From UBA5018 sp044375975 (GTDB taxonomy: Bacteria > Cyanobacteriota > Cyanobacteriia > PCC-6307 > Cyanobiaceae): 9,430 bases of DNA. The DNA is taken from positions 1 through 9,430 of the forward strand of contig JBILLQ010000094.1 in the NCBI GenBank assembly GCA_044375975.1, written 5' to 3'. Shown here in pieces: positions 6,324 to 9,430 of the stretch; within the stretch, counting starts at the first letter, position 1, and every line of letters starts with the position of its first letter. Made by a program: the position numbers and the translations under genes. The notes beneath the pieces were generated by a model. It saw nothing but the letters and a program-made list of their open reading frames with translations, had not been told where the DNA came from and searched no databases.

Positions 6324-7219
6324 TCCCCTAGACCTCCATCGCCACAGCTGTAGTCGCCAGACTTGAAATGCAGCCTGCCGTCCCACAGCAAATGACCAGA
6401 TCCGAGCAGTTGGATCATGCCTGAGGCTGCGGCGCTGGCCACCAGGCCCCCCGGACGCTGGGAGGGCTGCCAGCCCACCACCTGGTGGCGGCCAGTGCGC
6501 TCCAGCCAATAGGGAGCCACCAGGGCATGGGCCGAGCCGGTCACCGGATCCTCGTCAATGCCGAGGCCAGGGGCAAAGAAACGCAGCTGGTAATCGGGCG
6601 TCTGTCCCTGCACTTTGGGCGCTGCATTGGAGCTCGGGGCTGAATTGGTGGCGGCCATCACCACCAAACCGGCTCGCTCAGGGCCGGTGAGGATAGCGGC
6701 CAGTCCATCGAGAGCTTCCAGCGACAGGCCATCGGCAAGTAGCGCCACCCAATAGCCCAGAGAGGAGCTCCAGGAGCTCAGCAGGGCGCCGCAGCGGCGC
6801 TGCAGCTCCTGCCGCAGGTGGATGGCCAAGGGCGCCGGCAGCAGCCGACCCGCAGGCAACTGGATGCTGCCCCAGGCGCCTGCTGAGGCCCCTGGCGCCA
6901 GTTGCACCGGCAGGGGACCACTGCGGCTATGCAAGATCGCGCCCTGGCCGGGTTGCAGCCAGCCCCAGTGGCCCAGGGCGATCAAGGAGGCGAGGGTGGC
7001 GTGGCCGCACAGCTGCACCTCACAGCTGGGGGTGAACCAGCGCAACAGCCACTGGTCGCCATGGCGGAGCAGAAAAGCGGTTTCTGACTGCTTCAAACTG
7101 GCGGCGATTGCCTGCAAATCGGCAGCAGGCAGGGGCTGCGGCAACAGCACAACCGCAGCACCATTGCCGCTGCAGGGGCCGCTGGCAAAGGCCTCAATCA
7201 GCAGGGCCGGCCAGCTCAT
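6299..7219 (-). CDS. PhzF-family isomerase/epimerase-like enzyme
   Basis: A protein of 306 residues with the two-lobed PhzF (diaminopimelate-epimerase-like) fold. Visible motifs are the N-terminal LLIEAFASGPCSGNGAAVV, SETAFL with E46 at the place of the catalytic Glu, CGHATLAS (71-78), and GIDEDPVTGSAHALVAPYW (from 220), the second active-site loop. PhzF itself isomerises a phenazine precursor; most relatives, as here, have no known substrate, and no phenazine genes are nearby, so I give no reaction. The ATG at 7219 shares four bases (ATGA) with the stop of gpsA, and a GGAG lies about 8 bases before it inside gpsA, so translation is coupled. The C-terminal end overlaps the SpoIID start by 25 bases. 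The length is normal for the family. Confidence 0.9.
   Translation of the reverse strand: MSWPALLIEAFASGPCSGNGAAVVLLPQPLPAADLQAIAASLKQSETAFLLRHGDQWLLRWFTPSCEVQLCGHATLASLIALGHWGWLQPGQGAILHSRSGPLPVQLAPGASAGAWGSIQLPAGRLLPAPLAIHLRQELQRRCGALLSSWSSSLGYWVALLADGLSLEALDGLAAILTGPERAGLVVMAATNSAPSSNAAPKVQGQTPDYQLRFFAPGLGIDEDPVTGSAHALVAPYWLERTGRHQVVGWQPSQRPGGLVASAAASGMIQLLGSGHLLWDGRLHFKSGDYSCGDGGLGEWAALVSG
6332..6337 (-). promoter_or_regulatory. Strong ribosome binding site of the SpoIID gene
   Basis: The minus strand reads GGAGGT 8 bases before the ATG at 6321-6323, the best Shine-Dalgarno in the window. It lies inside the end of the PhzF gene and fixes the SpoIID start 62 codons downstream of the first possible one. 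Confidence 0.7.
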
Positions 7220-8136
7220 GGCACTCGCTCCGGCTTGAGGTCTCGCTGCATCAGCGCCTGCACGGCCTGCTGGGGGGATACCTCCCCTTCCAGCAGCTGC
7301 AGCACCTGGGCACAAATCGGCAGGTTCCAGCCCTGGTTCTCGGCCAGGGCGCGGGCGGCGCGGGCTGTACGGGCCCCCTCAACGGTGCAGCCAATGCGCT
7401 GCAAAGCCTGCTGCTCCGTGAGCCCTTCCGCCAACAACAGGCCACAGCGGTAATTGCGGCTCAGGGAACTGTTGGCGGTGGCCAACAAATCCCCCAGACC
7501 AGCCAGGCCGTAGAGGCTGGCGGGCTTGCCACCGAGGCCGCTCACCACCACGCCCATCTCAGCCAGGCCCCGACAGAGCAGGGAGGCCTTGGCATTGGCC
7601 CCCAGCCCCAGGCCGTCACAGATGCCAGCCGCTACGGCCATCACGTTCTTCAGTGCCGCAGCTGCCTCCACCCCCACTGGATCGTCGCTGCGATACAGCC
7701 GCAACCCCTGGCCGTTGAGCTCCTGCTGCAGGCGGCCGGTGAGCAGTGGATCGTCGCCGGCGAGCACGCTGGCTGCGGGTAGCCCCTGGGCCAGCTCGGT
7801 GGCCAAATTGGGACCGCTGAGCACCAGCAAGGGAGCGGTGGGCAGGTGTCGCCGCCAGAGTTGGCTGGCAGTAGCCAAGCGCTCGGGGTCGATGCCCTTG
7901 CTGCAGCTGAGTAGGGGCAGATCCGCAGGCCAGTGGGGGGCGAGGCGAACCGCCAACTCCTCGATGCCAGACATGGCCACAGCCACAGCCACCAGGTCTT
8001 GATCGGCCAGCAGCGGCACCGGGCTGACGCCATCCCGGCGCGACCAACTGCACACCCGATGGCCCTGCCGCTCCCAGAGCCCCTGGAGGGTCCCTCCCCA
8101 AGCCCCGCGGCCCAGAACGGCAATCTGCAAACTCAT
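7216..8136 (-). CDS. gpsA: Glycerol-3-phosphate dehydrogenase [NAD(P)+]
   Basis: A protein of 306 residues that reduces dihydroxyacetone phosphate to sn-glycerol 3-phosphate, the backbone for phospholipids and glycolipids. It begins with the Rossmann motif GRGAWG (9-14), has SCSKG (77-81), SGPN (107-110), the catalytic Lys in ALKNVMAVAAG (K163), DGLGLGANAKASLLCRGLAE, and LAGLGDLLAT followed by SSLSRN. It is about 30 residues shorter than the Escherichia coli enzyme; the loss lies in the N-terminal domain between SWSRRDG and LLADQDLV, and I recall the same compact form in other picocyanobacteria. I chose the ATG at 8136 because homologues begin just before this IAVLGRGAWG; an ATG at 8148 would add four residues. 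Neither has a strong ribosome binding site. A 70-base gap separates it from the DUF2237 gene upstream and it shares ATGA with the PhzF gene downstream. Confidence 0.95.
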   Translation of the reverse strand: MSLQIAVLGRGAWGGTLQGLWERQGHRVCSWSRRDGVSPVPLLADQDLVAVAVAMSGIEELAVRLAPHWPADLPLLSCSKGIDPERLATASQLWRRHLPTAPLLVLSGPNLATELAQGLPAASVLAGDDPLLTGRLQQELNGQGLRLYRSDDPVGVEAAAALKNVMAVAAGICDGLGLGANAKASLLCRGLAEMGVVVSGLGGKPASLYGLAGLGDLLATANSSLSRNYRCGLLLAEGLTEQQALQRIGCTVEGARTARAARALAENQGWNLPICAQVLQLLEGEVSPQQAVQALMQRDLKPERVP

Positions 8137-8206
8137 CGGCGGCGCCATGGCCAGGCCATCATGCGCCAGCCACCGGCCAGAGGGGCAAGGCCGCCCAGGC
8201 AAGGCC

Positions 8207-8593
8207 TCAGGCGGCCTGGGCGCGCAGCAGCTCCAGGGGGATCAATTCCAGGGTGCTGATCTCTGTGGCCGCCAGTCGCACTGGCGGAGCCATGCCGTCC
8301 TCGTAGGCCTCCAGCCAGCGAGCGGCGCAGACGCACCAGTGGTCGCCTGGCTGCAAACCCGCAAAGCCATAGGCGGGCATCGGCGTGCTCAGGTCGTTGC
8401 CCTGGGCCTTGCTGTAGCGCAGGAAGCTGGCGTTGACGACGCAACAAACCGTGTGGCGGCCGCGATCGGCTGGATCTGTGCGACAGCTGCCGTCGCGGTA
8501 CCAGCCGGTCATCGGTTGGCAGCCACACAGCTCCAGGGGCTCTCCGAGCACGTTGCGACTGGCGGGAACTGGGGAATCAGACTGCGTCGCCAT
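8207..8593 (-). CDS. DUF2237 family protein
   Basis: A protein of 128 residues covering the whole DUF2237 domain. Recognisable blocks are NVLGEPLELCGCQPMTGWYR, DGSCRTDPADRGRHTVCCVV, FLRYSKAQGNDLSTP, and YGFAGLQPGDHWCVCAARW followed by LEAYEDGMAPPV. The family is widespread in bacteria and some algae and has no established function that I know. Six Cys residues, several at conserved positions, suggest metal or redox chemistry, but this is an inference. The ATG at 8593 is in place for the family, without a clear ribosome binding site. It is the first gene of the minus-strand run; a 70-base gap to gpsA makes co-transcription likely but not certain. Confidence 0.92.
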   Translation of the reverse strand: MATQSDSPVPASRNVLGEPLELCGCQPMTGWYRDGSCRTDPADRGRHTVCCVVNASFLRYSKAQGNDLSTPMPAYGFAGLQPGDHWCVCAARWLEAYEDGMAPPVRLAATEISTLELIPLELLRAQAA

Positions 8594-8753
8594 GGCGCTT
8601 GCACTTAGGGCATCAGGCTGCCAGAGAGTCTGGTTTGGCCAGATCGGTGTTGCAAGCGGGGCACAAACGCAACAAATAGGTTGACGGCCTGCGGGGGGTA
8701 GGCATTAAAGGTCGAGAAGAACAAACCTTGTCCCCATCGCGGCCAACCCCTTC
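8594..8753. promoter_or_regulatory. Divergent intergenic region with candidate plus-strand promoter
   Basis: This 160-base gap separates two divergent genes and must hold both promoters. On the plus strand TTGACG (8681-8686) is a good -35 box; 17 bases on, ATTAAA (8704-8709) is a poor -10 box, which would give a leader of about 35-40 bases for the gene at 8754. I find no clear promoter toward the DUF2237 gene. Confidence 0.4.
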
Positions 8754-8981
8754 ATGAGCTGGGAATTCACCGAGGATGCGGCCTTTATGGCCCTCTGTGA
8801 CGCCTTTGAGGAGAGTGGTGAAAACTCCGCCATGGAATTCCTTGCCCATGGGGAAGGGGCTTTCCATTTTCAGGAGTTGACCCAAAACGCCGCCGGCGAG
8901 GGCATTGACCTGAGTGACTCCAGCGCCCTGGAGGAATTTCAGCAGGAGGTGATCGAGAGCCTTGAGGAGATGTGCTCCTGA
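8754..8981 (+). CDS. Small acidic protein, function unknown
   Basis: A protein of 75 residues, strongly acidic (many Glu and Asp, only one His-rich patch and almost no Lys or Arg). It starts MSWEFTEDAAFMALCDAFEE and ends FQQEVIESLEEMCS; it is likely all-helical, with two Cys at about 15 and 74. I do not recognise a family, though its look is that of small conserved picocyanobacterial proteins. The ATG is followed by a Trp-rich, codon-typical frame and no overlapping frame is better. There is no Shine-Dalgarno sequence. A candidate promoter lies about 45 bases upstream. The acidic surface would suit binding to a basic protein or mimicry of nucleic acid, but that is only a guess. A good terminator lies about 200 bases after the stop. 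Confidence 0.7.
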   Translation: MSWEFTEDAAFMALCDAFEESGENSAMEFLAHGEGAFHFQELTQNAAGEGIDLSDSSALEEFQQEVIESLEEMCS

Positions 8982-9178
8982 ACGGCGGCTGTCGCCCAGC
9001 CCAGCAGCGCTCTAATCGAGGCCGCATTCCGCTCAGCCTGGTTTTTTCAGGCTCAATACCTGCTGGCTCTCGATTACCCAGAAAGCTTCCCTGCGCCCAC
9101 AACCATCGCCGAGAAGCTGGACGAAAACCGAACCGCAACAGGCCCGATCGGAACCTATCAGGAAAGTTGTCCGCTCGG

Positions 9179-9202
9179 GGTGCTTGAACTGAGCACCTTT
9201 TT
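9179..9202 (+). terminator. Intrinsic terminator
   Basis: GGTGCT (9179-9184) and AGCACC (9192-9197) form a 6-base stem around a 7-base loop, followed at once by TTTTT. Two further G bases upstream can wobble-pair with the first T bases. This is the textbook form on the plus strand and probably ends the transcript of the acidic protein or of an RNA lying after it. Confidence 0.7.
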
Positions 9203-9291
9203 AAAGCTTACATCAATTTGAGCTTTATGGGGCCCGTGGTCTTGGAATGAGTGTCATTTGATTGTGGTCTCTATCGGAGGTTGAGGCGGCC

Positions 9292-9354
9292 GGCCCCTAA
9301 TCGTGGCTGTCCGATGCCGCTCTGTAGGAGCGCCATCGGACAGCCACGGGGGCC
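9292..9354 (-). terminator. Long hairpin, probable terminator of the right-edge gene
   Basis: Arms 9302-9316 and 9334-9348 pair perfectly over 15 bases (CGTGGCTGTCCGATG with its complement). Inside, after one C/C mismatch, CGCTC (9318-9322) pairs with GAGCG (9328-9332) around a TGTAG loop. Outside, GGCCCC (9292-9297) pairs with GGGGCC (9349-9354) with a 4-base bulge. On the minus strand it starts 14 bases after a stop codon (9369-9371), the right place for a terminator or RNA stabiliser. No T run follows on the minus strand, and only a weak GGGTTTATT follows on the plus strand. A mobile palindromic repeat is the alternative. Confidence 0.6.
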
Positions 9355-9368
9355 TGGGTTTATTGAGC

Positions 9369-9430
9369 TCAGGCAGCTTTAGATTGCATGCGCCGAGGAT
9401 GGTTGACTTCTACGACCTCAGGCTGTTTCC
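9369..9430 (-). CDS. C-terminal end of a gene entering from the right edge
   Basis: On the minus strand one frame is open from the edge to a TGA at 9369-9371 and reads KQPEVVEVNHPRRMQSKAA; the other two minus frames are stopped within 21 bases. The strong hairpin that follows 14 bases later fits the 3' end of a gene. I do not recognise the protein from these 19 residues. The call rests on position and the hairpin more than on the peptide. Confidence 0.45.
   Translation of the reverse strand, partial: KQPEVVEVNHPRRMQSKAA

Larger units (their letters stand above)
8982..9368. other. Gene-free stretch with terminator and long hairpin
   Basis: This stretch of 387 bases has no convincing gene on either strand. 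From the stop of the acidic protein the same plus-strand frame stays open for 79 codons to a TGA at 9219, but it has no ATG and its end covers a terminator. Structures seen are a short AGCCTG/CAGGCT hairpin with T bases in its loop (near 9035-9053), a canonical terminator (9179-9202), a second stem TAAAGCT/AGCTTTA (9202-9227) and a long hairpin (9292-9354). Position 8982-9202 could be a long 3' leader-like tail or a small RNA. Confidence 0.55.

Noticed and set aside
7108..7782. 224-codon plus-strand open frame
   Set aside because: It is antisense to gpsA and the PhzF gene, both firmly identified; long antisense frames are common at this GC content.
8972..9187. 71-codon plus-strand frame after the acidic protein gene
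   Set aside because: It is Arg- and Pro-rich without family likeness, overlaps the preceding gene and ends inside the terminator stem.

Overview
The window looks like chromosome from a GC-rich picocyanobacterium of the Synechococcus/Cyanobium group. The evidence is a DUF3370 protein (a family I know from cyanobacteria), the short picocyanobacterial form of GpsA, a cyanobacterial-type Ap4A phosphorylase, a membrane-anchored SpoIID protein in a non-sporulating context, and very compact, GC-rich coding. No genus can be fixed from the sequence alone.

Region by region. (1) Positions 1-304 are AT-richer and hold the first 12 codons of an IS630-like transposase reading off the left edge, with its ribosome binding site and a candidate promoter. 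(2) Positions 305-2950, minus strand, hold an exported DUF3370 protein followed 12 bases later by a protein that appears to join an N-terminal ribbon-helix-helix-like segment to a C-terminal J-domain. (3) A small plus-strand gene lies at 3163-3348, followed by about 280 bases without a convincing gene but with short repeats. (4) Positions 3626-8593, minus strand, hold six packed genes in transcription order: DUF2237, gpsA, a PhzF-family enzyme, a SpoIID-domain protein, an Ap4A phosphorylase and a group 3-like sigma factor. The middle junctions overlap by 4, 25 and 11 bases and the last gap is 36 bases, so these genes are very likely co-transcribed and translationally coupled. (5) An acidic 75-residue protein is encoded at 8754-8981 on the plus strand. 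(6) Positions 8982-9368 have no convincing gene, but hold a good intrinsic terminator and a long, nearly perfect hairpin that probably ends a minus-strand gene entering from the right edge.

How the genes may work together. The six-gene run mixes central lipid-precursor metabolism (gpsA), nucleotide-alarmone turnover (Ap4A phosphorylase), a probable cell-wall enzyme (SpoIID) and a transcription regulator (sigma factor). A link between Ap4A removal and the sigma factor is only an inference from adjacency.

I do not see a defence system, CRISPR array, tRNA or rRNA here. The points most worth a second look are the RHH-like/J-domain protein, the in-frame partial duplication after the sigma factor stop, and the non-coding right end with its two strong RNA structures.
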